Below are positions 55,227-64,000 of a stretch of DNA of 64,000 nt, one piece after another. Positions within the stretch are counted from its first letter, which is position 1; the number at the start of each line of letters is the position of its first letter. The stretch lies in assembly GCF_009834545.1 (NCBI RefSeq), contig NZ_CP019427.1:698501-762500 (forward strand), read 5' to 3'. This DNA comes from Pseudomonas sp. S04 (GTDB taxonomy: Bacteria; Pseudomonadota; Gammaproteobacteria; Pseudomonadales; Pseudomonadaceae). A program made the position numbers and the translations under genes. The notes beneath the pieces are model-generated. The model did no database searches. It saw nothing but the letters and a program-made list of their open reading frames with translations, and was not told where the DNA came from.

Positions 55227-56792
55227 TCAAGCCAGCACAGGTGCGAGTGAGTGAGGGGTGTCGAATTGGCCGGCCATCCAGGTGCCGACTTCGCTCAGGG
55301 TGGTGCCCGCCGTTGCTTGTTGCGCCGACAAGCGCCCGCCACACAGGGCGGCCAGGCGGTCGCTGATGTGCAGCAGTTCGTCGAGGTCTTCGGAGATCAC
55401 CAGGATCGCTGCCCCGGCATCGCGCAGGGCAATCAGCGCGCGGTGAATGGTCGCCGCCGCGCCGACATCCACCCCCCAGGTCGGGTGAGCGGCGACCAAC
55501 AGGCGCGGCTGCTGGAGGATCTCGCGACCGAGGATGAATTTCTGCAGGTTGCCGCCGGACAGACTACGGGCCGCAGCCTGGGCACCCGCGGCCTTGACCG
55601 CGAAGCGCTGGATGATGGTCTCGGCCAGCGCCACGACCTTGGCACGCTGGATCAGCCCGTGGCTCACCAGGCCCTGTTGGAAGGCCGTGAGCAGGGCGTT
55701 GTCGGCCAGGCTCAACTCCGGCACCGCCGCATGCCCGAGGCGTTCGGCCGGGACAAAAGCCAAGCCCAGCCGCCGCCGCGCATCGGGCGGCAAGTCGGCC
55801 ACCGCTTGGCCCGCGAAGGCGATGCGCGAGGCGTCCTGGCGCGGCAGGCGCTGCTCGCCGCTGAGCAGGGCCAGCAACTCGTCCTGACCATTGCCAGCCA
55901 CCCCGGCAATGCCGACCACCTCACCGCTGCGCACCTGCAGGTCAATGTCGTGCAGCGAGCAGCCGAACGGGTCCGGGTTGGCCCACGACAGACCGCTGAC
56001 CTTGAGGAACGGCGCGCCGCCACTGGCCTTGGGGTAGTCGGCGAGCCACTGCGCGGCGTCACCGACCATTAGCTGCGCCAGTTGCTGATCGGAACACTCC
56101 GCGGGCCGGCAATGCCCGGCCACGCGGCCGCCGCGCAGGACGGTGGCGCTGTGGCAAAGGGCGCGCACTTCTGCGAGTTTGTGGCTGATGAATAGAATGC
56201 TACAGCCCTCGCTGGCCAGGCGGCGCAGGGTGACGAACAGTTCATCGGCCTCCTGCGGGGTCAGCACCGAGGTCGGCTCGTCGAGGATCAACAAACGAAT
56301 GTCCTGCATCAGGCAGCGCACGATCTCGACCCGCTGGCGCTCGCCAATCGACAGGCTGTGGACCAGGCGTTGCGGCTCCAGTACCAGGCCGTAGCGCTGC
56401 GCCACCTCGCGGATTTTCGGCGCCAGGGCCTGTGGCGCCCCGGCTGCCGCGCCCATGGCCAAGGCGATGTTCTGCGCCACCGTGAGGGTTTCGAACAGGG
56501 AAAAATGCTGGAACACCATGCCGATGCCCAGGCTGCGGGCCTGGGCCGGATTGCGCAGGCTGACGCGCTGGCCTTGCCAGTGCATGTCCCCCGAGTCGGC
56601 GTGGGTGACCCCGTAGATGATCTTCATCAGGGTACTTTTGCCAGCGCCGTTTTCACCGAGCAGGGCGTGGATTTCGCCGGGTTGAATGCACAGGTCGATG
56701 CCATCGTTGGCCAGGCAGCCGGGGTATCGCTTGCTGATGCCGTGCAGTTGCAGGCGTGGCGTTGGAGCGGGGATCGGGACGGGGTTTGGCAT
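55227..56792 (-). CDS. ABC transporter ATP-binding protein, double cassette (NupO-like)
   Basis: This 521-residue protein contains two ABC cassettes. Cassette 1: Walker A GENGAGKSTLMK, signature LSIGERQRVEIV, Walker B LLILDEPTSVLT. Cassette 2: a Walker A without the usual Lys (GVAGNGQDELLALL), signature LSGGNLQKFILG, then LLVAAHPTWGVDVGA. This asymmetry is normal for sugar/nucleoside importers of this class. It powers the two permeases downstream. ATG at 56792 (MPNPVPIP); the longer frame to 56942 adds non-coding sequence. Confidence 0.92.
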   Translation of the reverse strand: MPNPVPIPAPTPRLQLHGISKRYPGCLANDGIDLCIQPGEIHALLGENGAGKSTLMKIIYGVTHADSGDMHWQGQRVSLRNPAQARSLGIGMVFQHFSLFETLTVAQNIALAMGAAAGAPQALAPKIREVAQRYGLVLEPQRLVHSLSIGERQRVEIVRCLMQDIRLLILDEPTSVLTPQEADELFVTLRRLASEGCSILFISHKLAEVRALCHSATVLRGGRVAGHCRPAECSDQQLAQLMVGDAAQWLADYPKASGGAPFLKVSGLSWANPDPFGCSLHDIDLQVRSGEVVGIAGVAGNGQDELLALLSGEQRLPRQDASRIAFAGQAVADLPPDARRRLGLAFVPAERLGHAAVPELSLADNALLTAFQQGLVSHGLIQRAKVVALAETIIQRFAVKAAGAQAAARSLSGGNLQKFILGREILQQPRLLVAAHPTWGVDVGAAATIHRALIALRDAGAAILVISEDLDELLHISDRLAALCGGRLSAQQATAGTTLSEVGTWMAGQFDTPHSLAPVLA

Positions 56793-57344
56793 CACAGGCT
56801 CGGGTCGTTGAACGAGAGGCCTGTGGCAAAGCAATTTCCTGGCCATTGAGTCAGGAAAGTCCTGAAAGGCACAGTGAGCCGGGTTCTGTTGAAAACATCG
56901 AGCGGGTGCGGCTGGCGGAGCAGGCACCACTTCGGGGCGCACCTGGAGGTCGTGGTGCAGTAACGTCCGGAAAATAATTGGTTAAAAAATGATCATCAAC
57001 CTGCGACCTATGCCAGCTATGCCACTGCGCCAGTCATGAACGGGTTATCCACAGGTTGCTCCACAGTATTTGTGCGCAAGCCAAAGAACCGGGCATAAGC
57101 ACCATGGGCCTTTGTTCTATAGCTGCTAAAGCGCTCTAAGCAATTGTTTTGCAGTGTAAATGACCTGTAGAACAGGCAATTGGATGAAAACTGATCAATG
57201 CCCGCAAAGCCACGTGACAGAAGGGTTACAGCGCTATGTACTCAGGTTATCCACAGTCGGGTGCACAGCGCTTGTGGGCAAGTGTCAGCCTGCCGGTTAT
57301 GCCCCAAAGCATTGCAGCCGGGCTGTACATAAAATAACCAGCGT
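56793..57344. other. 552-base non-coding gap with paired DnaA-box-like repeats
   Basis: This is the largest gap between protein genes. It lies upstream of the ABC operon and downstream of yigZ. TTATCCACA, a perfect DnaA-box consensus, occurs at 57045-57053 and 57247-57255. Each starts a roughly 36-base direct repeat with GGTTATCCACAG, a second CACAG 12 bases on, and TTGTG(G/C)GCAAG. No ORF with codon support was found. It might be a DnaA-titration or regulatory site, or the remains of a repeat family. Confidence 0.55.
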
Positions 57345-57926
57345 TCAGCGCTGCAGCAAAATCCGCCCGCGGCTCAGGCCTGCCAGTTGTGCCTGCAAGG
57401 TGTCGATCTGCTGTTCGGCCACGGCCAACTGCAAGTGCGCGCCATTGCTAGTGAACTGTTCATCCACCACCAGGCCACCGGACTCGGCGACCCGTAACTT
57501 AACCAGCGCCAGTTCACTGAACGCACAGTCGCAAGCGATCGGCACGCGGCTGATCAATTCGATTTTTGCCGCGCCCTGCAGGCATTTGTTGGCGCTGCCG
57601 CCGTAGGCCCGGGCCAGGCCGCCGGTGCCCAGCTGGATGCCGCCGTACCAACGAATCACCAGTACCGCCACCTGGTCGCAGTCCTGGGCTTCGATCGCCG
57701 CCAGTATCGGCCGCCCTGCGGTGCCGCCGGGTTCGCCGTCATCGCTGCTGCGGTATTGGTCGGCGAACTTCCAGGCCCAGCAGTTGTGTGACGCATTCAG
57801 GTCGCTGTGCTGTTCAAGGAAGAGCTGCGCCTCGGCGCTACTGGTGATCGGTGCCGCGAGGGCGATGAAGCGGCTTTTGCGAATCTCTTCGCGATAGTCG
57901 CAAAGGCCGGCAAGGGTAAAAGGCAT
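57345..57926 (-). CDS. yigZ: YigZ/IMPACT family protein
   Basis: This 193-residue protein has the UPF0029/IMPACT N-terminal domain: KSRFIALAAPITSSAEAQ, ASHNCWAWKFADQYRSSDDGEPGGTAGRPIL (conserved DDGEPGGTAG), VLVIRWYGGIQLGTGGLARAYGGSA, and a C-terminal DUF1949-like half. The role is uncertain; relatives bind RNA or ribosomal factors. It is 11 bases downstream of the TetR gene and in the same direction. Confidence 0.92.
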   Translation of the reverse strand: MPFTLAGLCDYREEIRKSRFIALAAPITSSAEAQLFLEQHSDLNASHNCWAWKFADQYRSSDDGEPGGTAGRPILAAIEAQDCDQVAVLVIRWYGGIQLGTGGLARAYGGSANKCLQGAAKIELISRVPIACDCAFSELALVKLRVAESGGLVVDEQFTSNGAHLQLAVAEQQIDTLQAQLAGLSRGRILLQR

Positions 57927-57936
57927 GGTGACTGTC

Positions 57937-58587
57937 TTAGATAGCGGGAGTGAGGCCGCAGCCCTTGAGGATGATGCGGGTCAGATTGTTGCCGGCGTCT
58001 TCCATGTCCTGGCGGGTCAGCTTGCTGCGACCGGTGACGCGACAGATCTGGGTGGCGAAGTCGGCGTAGTGCTGGGTGCTGCCCCACAGCAGGAAGATCA
58101 GGTGCACCGGGTCGACGGGGTCCATCTTGCCGGCGTCGATCCAGGCCTGGAACACGCTGGCGCGCCCCTGGAACCACGCGCGGTAGTCCTGATTGAAGTA
58201 CTCGCTCAGGCACTCGCCGCCGCTGATAACTTCCATGGCGAACACCCGCGAAGCCTGGGGGTGGCGGCGGGAGAACTCCATCTTGGCGCGGATGTAGCGG
58301 GTCAGCGCCTCGGCCGGATCGTCCTCGGCGGTGAGGGTGTTGAAGGTGCTGTCCCACAACTCGATGATGTTGCTCAGCACCCCGATGTACAGGCCGAGCT
58401 TGTTGGTGAAGTAGTAGTGCAGGTTGGCCTTGGGCAGGCCGGCATTCTGCGCAATGGTGTTCATGCTGGTGCCTTTGAAGCCGTGCCGGGCGAATTCCAC
58501 TTCGGCGGCCTTGAGGATGGTCTCCTCGTTTTTCTGACGAATACGGCTGGCAGGTTTACCGCTGTGGGCTGGGACTTCAAAGGTCAT
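57937..58587 (-). CDS. RutR-like TetR family regulator
   Basis: This 216-residue TetR protein has the HTH ILKAAEVEFARHGFKGTSMNTIAQNAGLPKANLHYYFTNK and a ligand domain with HPQASRVFAMEV and HLIFLLWGSTQHYADFA, the signature of RutR, the E. coli uracil/thymine sensor. A pyrimidine-catabolism or purine-salvage role is inferred from that match and from the beta-alanine genes next door. The ATG at 58587 is used; the frame continues upstream without support. Confidence 0.88.
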   Translation of the reverse strand: MTFEVPAHSGKPASRIRQKNEETILKAAEVEFARHGFKGTSMNTIAQNAGLPKANLHYYFTNKLGLYIGVLSNIIELWDSTFNTLTAEDDPAEALTRYIRAKMEFSRRHPQASRVFAMEVISGGECLSEYFNQDYRAWFQGRASVFQAWIDAGKMDPVDPVHLIFLLWGSTQHYADFATQICRVTGRSKLTRQDMEDAGNNLTRIILKGCGLTPAI

Positions 58588-58687
58588 GGACGTTTCCGGG
58601 CAGGTCAGTGGGGGCGCCAGTGCGTTGATAACGCACCCACGGGCATCCGACAAGCCTTGGTGAGGTAAATGCCTGGTTTGCAGGGGC

Positions 58688-59608
58688 TCAACGCGTCGCC
58701 GCCAGGCTCTCGAGAAAGCTTTCCAGCACCAAATGCGGGCGCCGGCCCTTGCGCGTGACCGATGCCAGGCTCAGGTCATAAAAGCGTGAGCCTGGCTTGA
58801 GTGTTCGCAGGCGACCTTGCTGGACCCACAGGCTGGCGTAGTGATCGGGCAGGTAGCCGATGTAGCGCCCGGTCAGGATCAGGAACGCCATGCCTTCGCG
58901 ATCGGAGGCGCTGGCGGTGCAATTGAGCGCCTGGTAATGCGCCTGGATTTCGGCGGGCAGGCGGAACGTCGGGGCAATCGCGTCCTGGCTGTTGAGGCGC
59001 GCGTCGTCCAGTTGCTTATCGTCGACGTAGAACAGCGGGTGGCCGACTGCGCAGTAGAGCAGCGACCGCTCGCTGTACAGCGGTTGGTACTCCAGGCCCG
59101 ACAAGGCGCTGGCCTGGGGTACAACGCCGACGTGCAGGCGGCCGTCGAGGACACCCTGTTCGACTTCATTGGGCGCGATCATGCGGATCTGGATCTGCAC
59201 ATCCGGCCCGCGCTCCTTCAACTGAGCCAGGGCGTGGGTGATGCGCATGTGGGGCAGGGTGACCAGGTTATCGGTCAGGCCGATGGTCAACTCGCCGCGC
59301 AGGTGTTGGTGCAGGCCATTGACCTCGGTGCGAAAACTTTCCAGGGCACTTAACAGCTGCAAAGCCGACTGGTAGACCTCGCGACCTTCTTCGGTCAGGG
59401 AAAACCCGGCCCGGCCGCGCTGGCACAGGCGCAGGCCGAGGCGTTGCTCCAGATCGCTCATTTGTTGGCTGATGGCCGAACGACCGATCCCCAGCACGCT
59501 TTCCGCCGCCGAGAAGCCACCACACTCGACCACGCTGCGAAAGATCCGCAACAGGCGGATATCAAAGTCGCTGACTTGTGCCAGTGGATCGGGGCGGCGG
59601 CTGCTCAT
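58688..59608 (-). CDS. bauR: LysR family regulator, BauR-like
   Basis: This 306-residue LysR protein has its HTH in FDIRLLRIFRSVVECGGFSAAESVLGIGRSAISQQMSDLEQRLGLRLCQRGRAGFSL. Its position divergent from the beta-alanine aminotransferase gene matches BauR of P. aeruginosa (PA0133), the activator of bauABCD. A dyad suited to LysR binding lies in the 124-base gap. Confidence 0.85.
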   Translation of the reverse strand: MSSRRPDPLAQVSDFDIRLLRIFRSVVECGGFSAAESVLGIGRSAISQQMSDLEQRLGLRLCQRGRAGFSLTEEGREVYQSALQLLSALESFRTEVNGLHQHLRGELTIGLTDNLVTLPHMRITHALAQLKERGPDVQIQIRMIAPNEVEQGVLDGRLHVGVVPQASALSGLEYQPLYSERSLLYCAVGHPLFYVDDKQLDDARLNSQDAIAPTFRLPAEIQAHYQALNCTASASDREGMAFLILTGRYIGYLPDHYASLWVQQGRLRTLKPGSRFYDLSLASVTRKGRRPHLVLESFLESLAATR

Positions 59609-59639
59609 AGTTTAGTAACGGCCTGACTGAAGGTTAGAA

Positions 59640-59659
59640 AAGTTGGATTTCACCGACTT
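59640..59659. promoter_or_regulatory. Candidate BauR operator
   Basis: AAGTTGG-ATTTCA-CCGACTT: an imperfect dyad (six of seven positions) in the divergent bauR/bauA gap, with LysR-type spacing. Likely binding site for the neighbouring LysR protein. Confidence 0.55.
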
Positions 59660-59732
59660 TATCGCCGTGGCAACTTAGCTGCAACAACGCTTTTAATCCC
59701 TACGCCGCTTATTGCATTGCGAGGTTTTGCCG

Positions 59733-61082
59733 ATGAACCTGCCTGAAAACGCCCCGACGTCCCTGGCCAGCCAGCTCAAGCTCGATGCCCACTGGATGCC
59801 GTACACCGCCAACCGCAATTTCCAGCGTGACCCGCGCCTGATCGTGGGGGCTGAAGGTAGCTGGCTGATCGATGATAAGGGCCGTAGGGTCTATGACTCG
59901 CTGTCGGGCCTGTGGACCTGCGGCGCCGGGCACACCCGCAAGGAAATCCAGGAAGCGGTGGCCAAGCAATTGGGCACTCTCGACTACTCGCCGGGCTTCC
60001 AGTATGGGCATCCGCTGTCCTTCCAACTGGCCGAAAAAATCACCGACTTGACCCCGGGTAACCTGAACCACGTGTTCTTCACCGACTCGGGTTCCGAGTG
60101 TGCCGACACCGCGGTGAAAATGGTGCGTGCCTACTGGCGCCTGAAAGGCCAGGCGACCAAGACCAAAATGATCGGACGTGCCCGTGGATACCACGGGGTG
60201 AATATCGCCGGGACCAGCCTGGGTGGCGTCAACGGTAACCGTAAGCTGTTTGGCCAGGCGATGATGGATGTCGATCACTTGCCGCACACCTTGCTGGCCA
60301 GCAACGCTTATTCCCGTGGCATGCCCAAGGAAGGCGGTATCGCCCTGGCCGATGAACTGCTCAAGTTGATCGAACTGCATGACGCCTCGAACATCGCGGC
60401 GGTGTTCGTCGAGCCAATGGCCGGTTCCGCCGGCGTACTGGTGCCGCCAGAGGGCTACCTCAAGCGCCTGCGGGAAATCTGCGACCAGCACAATATCCTG
60501 CTGGTGTTCGATGAAGTAATCACCGGCTTTGGCCGTACCGGTTCGATGTTCGGTGCCGACAGCTTTGGCGTGACCCCGGACCTGATGTGCATCGCCAAGC
60601 AGGTCACCAACGGTGCGATTCCAATGGGCGCGGTGATTGCCAGCTCGGAGATCTACCAGACCTTCATGAACCAGGCGACTCCGGAATACGCGGTGGAATT
60701 CCCCCACGGCTATACCTATTCGGCCCACCCGGTGGCGTGCGCCGCAGGCCTGGCGGCACTCGACCTGCTGCAGAAGGAAAACCTAGTGCAGAGCGTGGCT
60801 GAAGTCGCACCGCATTTCGAGAATGCGCTGCACGGCCTCAAGGGCTCGAAGAACATCATCGACATCCGTAACTACGGCCTGGCCGGTGCAATCCAGATTG
60901 CCCCGCGCGACGGCGACGCCATCGTGCGTCCGTTCGAAGCCGGCATGGCCCTGTGGAAAGCCGGGTTCTACGTGCGCTTCGGCGGCGACACGCTGCAGTT
61001 CGGCCCAACGTTCAACAGCCAGCCACAAGACCTCGATCGCCTGTTCGATGCGGTCGGCGAAGTGCTGAACAAGATCGACTGA
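59733..61082 (+). CDS. bauA: BauA, beta-alanine:pyruvate transaminase
   Basis: This 449-residue class III aminotransferase has the PLP Lys289 in MCIAKQVTNGAIPMG, SGSECADTAVKMVRAYWR, FVEPMAGSAGVLVPP and VFDEVITGFGRTG. It transfers the amino group of beta-alanine to pyruvate, giving malonate semialdehyde. Length and motifs match omega-amino-acid:pyruvate aminotransferases of pseudomonads. ATG at 59733 with GAGG upstream. The next gene finishes the route to acetyl-CoA. Confidence 0.95.
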   Translation: MNLPENAPTSLASQLKLDAHWMPYTANRNFQRDPRLIVGAEGSWLIDDKGRRVYDSLSGLWTCGAGHTRKEIQEAVAKQLGTLDYSPGFQYGHPLSFQLAEKITDLTPGNLNHVFFTDSGSECADTAVKMVRAYWRLKGQATKTKMIGRARGYHGVNIAGTSLGGVNGNRKLFGQAMMDVDHLPHTLLASNAYSRGMPKEGGIALADELLKLIELHDASNIAAVFVEPMAGSAGVLVPPEGYLKRLREICDQHNILLVFDEVITGFGRTGSMFGADSFGVTPDLMCIAKQVTNGAIPMGAVIASSEIYQTFMNQATPEYAVEFPHGYTYSAHPVACAAGLAALDLLQKENLVQSVAEVAPHFENALHGLKGSKNIIDIRNYGLAGAIQIAPRDGDAIVRPFEAGMALWKAGFYVRFGGDTLQFGPTFNSQPQDLDRLFDAVGEVLNKID

Positions 61083-61096
61083 TCGCCCCCAAAACA

Positions 61097-61142
61097 GTAG
61101 GTGCCGAGCTTGCTCGCGATGGCGGATCGATAGACGCCATCG
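61097..61142. repeat. Degenerate REP and hairpin between bauA and bauC
   Basis: GTAGGTGCCGAGCTTGCTCG resembles the REP consensus, followed by CGATGGC (61117-61123) and GCCATCG (61136-61142), a perfect 7-bp dyad. It may attenuate read-through from bauA to bauC. Confidence 0.55.
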
Positions 61143-61224
61143 CCTTTGGGCTACGTGCCAACGTTATCTATATATAGAAGGCGTCCCTCGGCGGACGCCG
61201 GTGAACAGAATTCAGGAGCCCCGC

Positions 61225-62718
61225 ATGAGCCTCATCCCGCATTTGATCAATGGTGAACTGGTGACCGACAACGGTCGCACCGCCGACGTGTTCAACCCGT
61301 CCACCGGTCAAGCGATCCATAAAGTGCCGTTGGCCAGCCGCGAAACCATCCAGCAGGCCATCGACGCCGCCAAGGCCGCGTTCCCGGCCTGGCGCAACAC
61401 ACCTGCGGCCAAGCGCGCCCAGGTGATGTTCCGCTTCAAGCAACTGCTGGAGCAGAACGAAGCGCGTATCTCGCAACTGATCAGTGAAGAGCACGGCAAG
61501 ACTCTGGAAGACGCCGCCGGTGAACTGAAGCGCGGGATCGAGAACGTCGAGTTCGCCTGTGCCGCACCGGAAATCCTCAAGGGCGAGTACAGCCGTAACG
61601 TCGGCCCGAACATCGATGCCTGGTCGGACTTCCAGCCCCTGGGCGTGGTTGCCGGTATCACACCGTTCAACTTCCCGGCCATGGTGCCGCTGTGGATGTA
61701 CCCGCTGGCGATCGTCTGCGGCAACTGCTTCATCCTCAAGCCGTCCGAGCGCGATCCGAGTTCCACCCTGCTGATTGCCCAGTTGCTGCTGGAAGCCGGT
61801 TTGCCAAAAGGCGTGATGAACGTGGTGCACGGCGACAAGTCGGCGGTGGATGCGCTGATCGACGCGCCGGAAGTCAAAGCCTTGAGCTTCGTCGGGTCGA
61901 CCCCGATTGCCGAGTACATCTATGCCGAAGGCACCAAGCGCGGCAAACGTGTGCAGGCGCTGGGCGGGGCGAAGAACCATGCGGTACTGATGCCGGATGC
62001 GGACCTGGACAACGCGGTCAGCGCGCTGATGGGGGCGGCGTATGGTTCGTGCGGCGAGCGTTGCATGGCGATCTCGGTGGCCGTGTGCGTGGGTGATCAA
62101 GTGGCCGATGCCCTGGTGGCCAAACTGGTGCCCCAGATCAAGGCACTGAAAATCGGTGCGGGCACTTCCTGCGGCCTGGACATGGGCCCACTGGTGACGG
62201 GCCAGGCGCGGGACAAAGTCAGCGGCTATGTCGATGACGGCGTGGCGGCTGGCGCCAAGCTGGTGGTCGATGGTCGCGGCCTGAGCGTGGCGGGGCATGA
62301 GGAAGGTTTCTTCCTGGGTGGCTGCCTGTTCGATAACGTCACACCGCAGATGCGCATCTATAAAGAAGAGATCTTCGGCCCGGTGTTGTGTGTGGTCCGG
62401 GTCAACAGCCTGGAAGAGGCGATGCAACTGATTAACGACCACGAGTACGGCAACGGCACCTGCATCTTCACCCGCGATGGGGAAGCGGCTCGCCTGTTCT
62501 GTGACGAGATCGAAGTGGGCATGGTCGGGGTCAACGTGCCGCTGCCGGTGCCGGTGGCGTATCACAGCTTTGGTGGCTGGAAACGCTCGCTGTTCGGCGA
62601 CCTGCATGCCTATGGCCCGGACGGTGTGCGTTTCTACACGCGCCGCAAAGCCATTACCCAGCGCTGGCCACAGCGTGCAAGCCATGAAGCCTCGCAGTTC
62701 GCGTTTCCTAGCTTGTAA
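61225..62718 (+). CDS. bauC: CoA-acylating malonate/methylmalonate-semialdehyde dehydrogenase, BauC/MmsA
   Basis: This 497-residue ALDH-fold enzyme has the catalytic Cys280 in GSCGERCMAIS, typical of the CoA-dependent MmsA group (with the preceding Cys), plus GITPFNFPAMVPLWMYPLAI, FVGSTPIAEYI and EEIFGPVLCVVRV. It converts malonate semialdehyde (or methylmalonate semialdehyde) to acetyl-CoA (or propionyl-CoA) with NAD and CoA. CAGGAG precedes the ATG at 61225. It follows bauA, so beta-alanine ends as acetyl-CoA. Confidence 0.94.
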   Translation: MSLIPHLINGELVTDNGRTADVFNPSTGQAIHKVPLASRETIQQAIDAAKAAFPAWRNTPAAKRAQVMFRFKQLLEQNEARISQLISEEHGKTLEDAAGELKRGIENVEFACAAPEILKGEYSRNVGPNIDAWSDFQPLGVVAGITPFNFPAMVPLWMYPLAIVCGNCFILKPSERDPSSTLLIAQLLLEAGLPKGVMNVVHGDKSAVDALIDAPEVKALSFVGSTPIAEYIYAEGTKRGKRVQALGGAKNHAVLMPDADLDNAVSALMGAAYGSCGERCMAISVAVCVGDQVADALVAKLVPQIKALKIGAGTSCGLDMGPLVTGQARDKVSGYVDDGVAAGAKLVVDGRGLSVAGHEEGFFLGGCLFDNVTPQMRIYKEEIFGPVLCVVRVNSLEEAMQLINDHEYGNGTCIFTRDGEAARLFCDEIEVGMVGVNVPLPVPVAYHSFGGWKRSLFGDLHAYGPDGVRFYTRRKAITQRWPQRASHEASQFAFPSL

Positions 62719-62735
62719 CTCGCAAGCTAATGTGA

Positions 62736-62762
62736 AAAGGCCGCCCCAACGGGGCGGCCTTT
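62736..62762 (+). terminator. Strong rho-independent terminator after bauC
   Basis: AAAGGCCGCCCC, loop AAC, GGGGCGGCCTTT: a perfect 12-bp stem ending in a T-run, 18 bases after bauC. It isolates the dehydrogenase from the rRNA operon. Confidence 0.95.
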
Positions 62763-62812
62763 GCGTTTTCAGGGCTTTTTTGACCTTTGTGACAGAAATA
62801 TGAAAATAGCGG

Positions 62813-62840
62813 TTGACGGCAGATCTCAGGTGTCTATAAT
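62813..62840 (+). promoter_or_regulatory. rRNA promoter P1
   Basis: TTGACG (62813-62818), 16-base spacer, TATAAT (62835-62840). Sigma-70 type, followed by GC-rich TCGCCCC. Confidence 0.85.
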
Positions 62841-62958
62841 TCGCCCCACTTCCGGCGCAGTCGAAACGGAAAACTCCTTGGTAAACAATGAGTTACGCAG
62901 TTTTCGGCAGCAGGTTGCTTCAGTTCATCGAAGCGCGAAAGGAGTTGAAAAAGAGGTG

Positions 62959-62986
62959 TTGACAGCAGCGTGTAACGCTGTAGAAT
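62959..62986 (+). promoter_or_regulatory. rRNA promoter P2
   Basis: TTGACA (62959-62964), 16-base spacer, TAGAAT (62981-62986), followed by TCGCCTC. Confidence 0.88.
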
Positions 62987-63068
62987 TCGCCTCCCGCTAC
63001 CGAGTGATCGGAAGCGCAAGTGGTTGAAGTTGTTGAAGAATTCTTCGAAAGCTTCTGAAAAATACCAC

Positions 63069-63096
63069 TTGACAGTAAATGAGGCTGCTGTAGAAT
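63069..63096 (+). promoter_or_regulatory. rRNA promoter P3
   Basis: TTGACA (63069-63074), 16-base spacer, TAGAAT (63091-63096), followed by a GC-rich GCGCGCCTC discriminator, typical of stringently controlled rRNA promoters. Confidence 0.88.
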
Positions 63097-63132
63097 GCGC
63101 GCCTCGGTTGAGACGAAAGATCTTAACCAACC

Positions 63133-63144
63133 GCTCTTTAACAA
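63133..63144 (+). promoter_or_regulatory. boxA antitermination site
   Basis: GCTCTTTAACAA matches the boxA consensus of rrn leaders recognised by the Nus complex. Confidence 0.85.
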
Positions 63145-63294
63145 CTGAATCAAGCAATTCGTGTGGGTGCTTGTGCTGTCAGACTGATAGTCAAAAAGAT
63201 TATCAGCATCACAAGTTACTCCGCGAGAAATCAAAGATGTAACCAACGATTGCTGAGCCAAGTTTAGGGTTTCTTAAAAACCCAAAGATGTTTG

Positions 63295-64000
<706 letters not shown>

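Larger units (their letters stand above)
62763..63294 (+). promoter_or_regulatory. rRNA operon leader and promoter region
   Basis: This non-coding stretch before 16S rRNA holds three tandem promoters (listed separately), a boxA antitermination site, a perfect GAAGAATTCTTC palindrome at 63035-63046, and leader RNA that should pair for RNase III processing. Short ORFs in it are not coding. Confidence 0.9.

Noticed and set aside
57160..57606. 148-residue plus-strand frame over the gap and yigZ
   Set aside because: It is Cys/Arg-rich, spans the repeat region and antisense of yigZ, and has no ribosome-binding site or family match.
61168..62685. 505-residue frame antisense to bauC
   Set aside because: No domain; bauC is well supported on the other strand.
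62719..63294. tRNA gene or small coding gene in the rRNA leader
   Set aside because: No cloverleaf pattern was recognised and the short ORFs cross the promoters and boxA.

Overview
The window looks like the chromosome of a Pseudomonas of the fluorescens group. The evidence is high-GC coding DNA, short REP palindromes of the pseudomonad type, a pprAB-controlled Tad/Flp pilus locus, the bauR/bauA/bauC beta-alanine genes, the CueR-CopA-CopZ copper set, and a 16S rRNA gene entering at the right edge with a gammaproteobacterial 5' sequence. The species call is inference; no database was searched.

Layout. 0-2 kb: the 3' end of a type VI secretion VgrG-like gene with its DUF4123 adaptor partner. 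2-11.3 kb: a MATE exporter, then a very large alpha-2-macroglobulin lipoprotein (thioester CSEQ) and pbpC (PBP1C), with a small membrane-protein gene on the opposite strand between them. 11.3-13.7 kb: a MazG-like pyrophosphohydrolase, the tRNA methyltransferase CmoM, and two DUF4136 lipoproteins. 13.8-29.2 kb: the Tad/Flp pilus locus: tadG, the sensor kinase pprA, a TadE/F-type pseudopilin, the prepilin peptidase fppA, the response regulator pprB, a long minus-strand operon (rcpC-rcpA-tadZ-tadA-tadB-tadC-tadD-DUF3613), and a divergent unit made of two flp pilin genes flanking a single-domain response regulator. 29.3-33.4 kb: a YdcZ-type membrane protein and a divergent fatty-acyl module (MaoC hydratase plus a two-domain FabG4-type reductase, opposite a FadI-type thiolase). 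33.4-36.6 kb: a chemoreceptor and a RIO-family kinase. 36.6-40.3 kb: a copper-homeostasis island with two CueR operators. 40.3-46.5 kb: two MFS transporters, a small protein, a zinc-type alcohol dehydrogenase with a divergent LysR regulator, and an ArsR-like regulator. 46.5-56.8 kb: a purine-salvage neighbourhood (adenine/adenosine deaminase, BMP-type binding protein, 8-oxoguanine/guanine deaminase, two permeases and a double ABC ATPase), interrupted by a Ca2+/H+ antiporter and a MerR-controlled SDR/membrane-protein pair. 57.3-62.7 kb: YigZ, a RutR-like TetR regulator, BauR, BauA and BauC. 62.7-64 kb: an rRNA leader with three tandem promoters, and the start of 16S rRNA.

How the genes work together. 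The Tad genes encode an almost complete type IVb pilus machine: pilins, peptidase, secretin, ATPase, platform proteins and a two-component system. Copper is sensed by CueR, which should drive both copA and copZ. The purine deaminases and BMP/ABC transporter probably import and deaminate nucleobases or nucleosides. Next to them, a RutR-like regulator and the beta-alanine genes suggest a wider nucleobase and beta-alanine catabolic neighbourhood. No prophage, transposase, CRISPR array or tRNA was found. The least explained items are the pilin-receiver-pilin triad, a paired DnaA-box-like direct repeat in a 552-base gap, the effectorless VgrG/DUF4123 pair, the small secreted protein between the copper genes, and a sigma-54-like site upstream of the RIO kinase.
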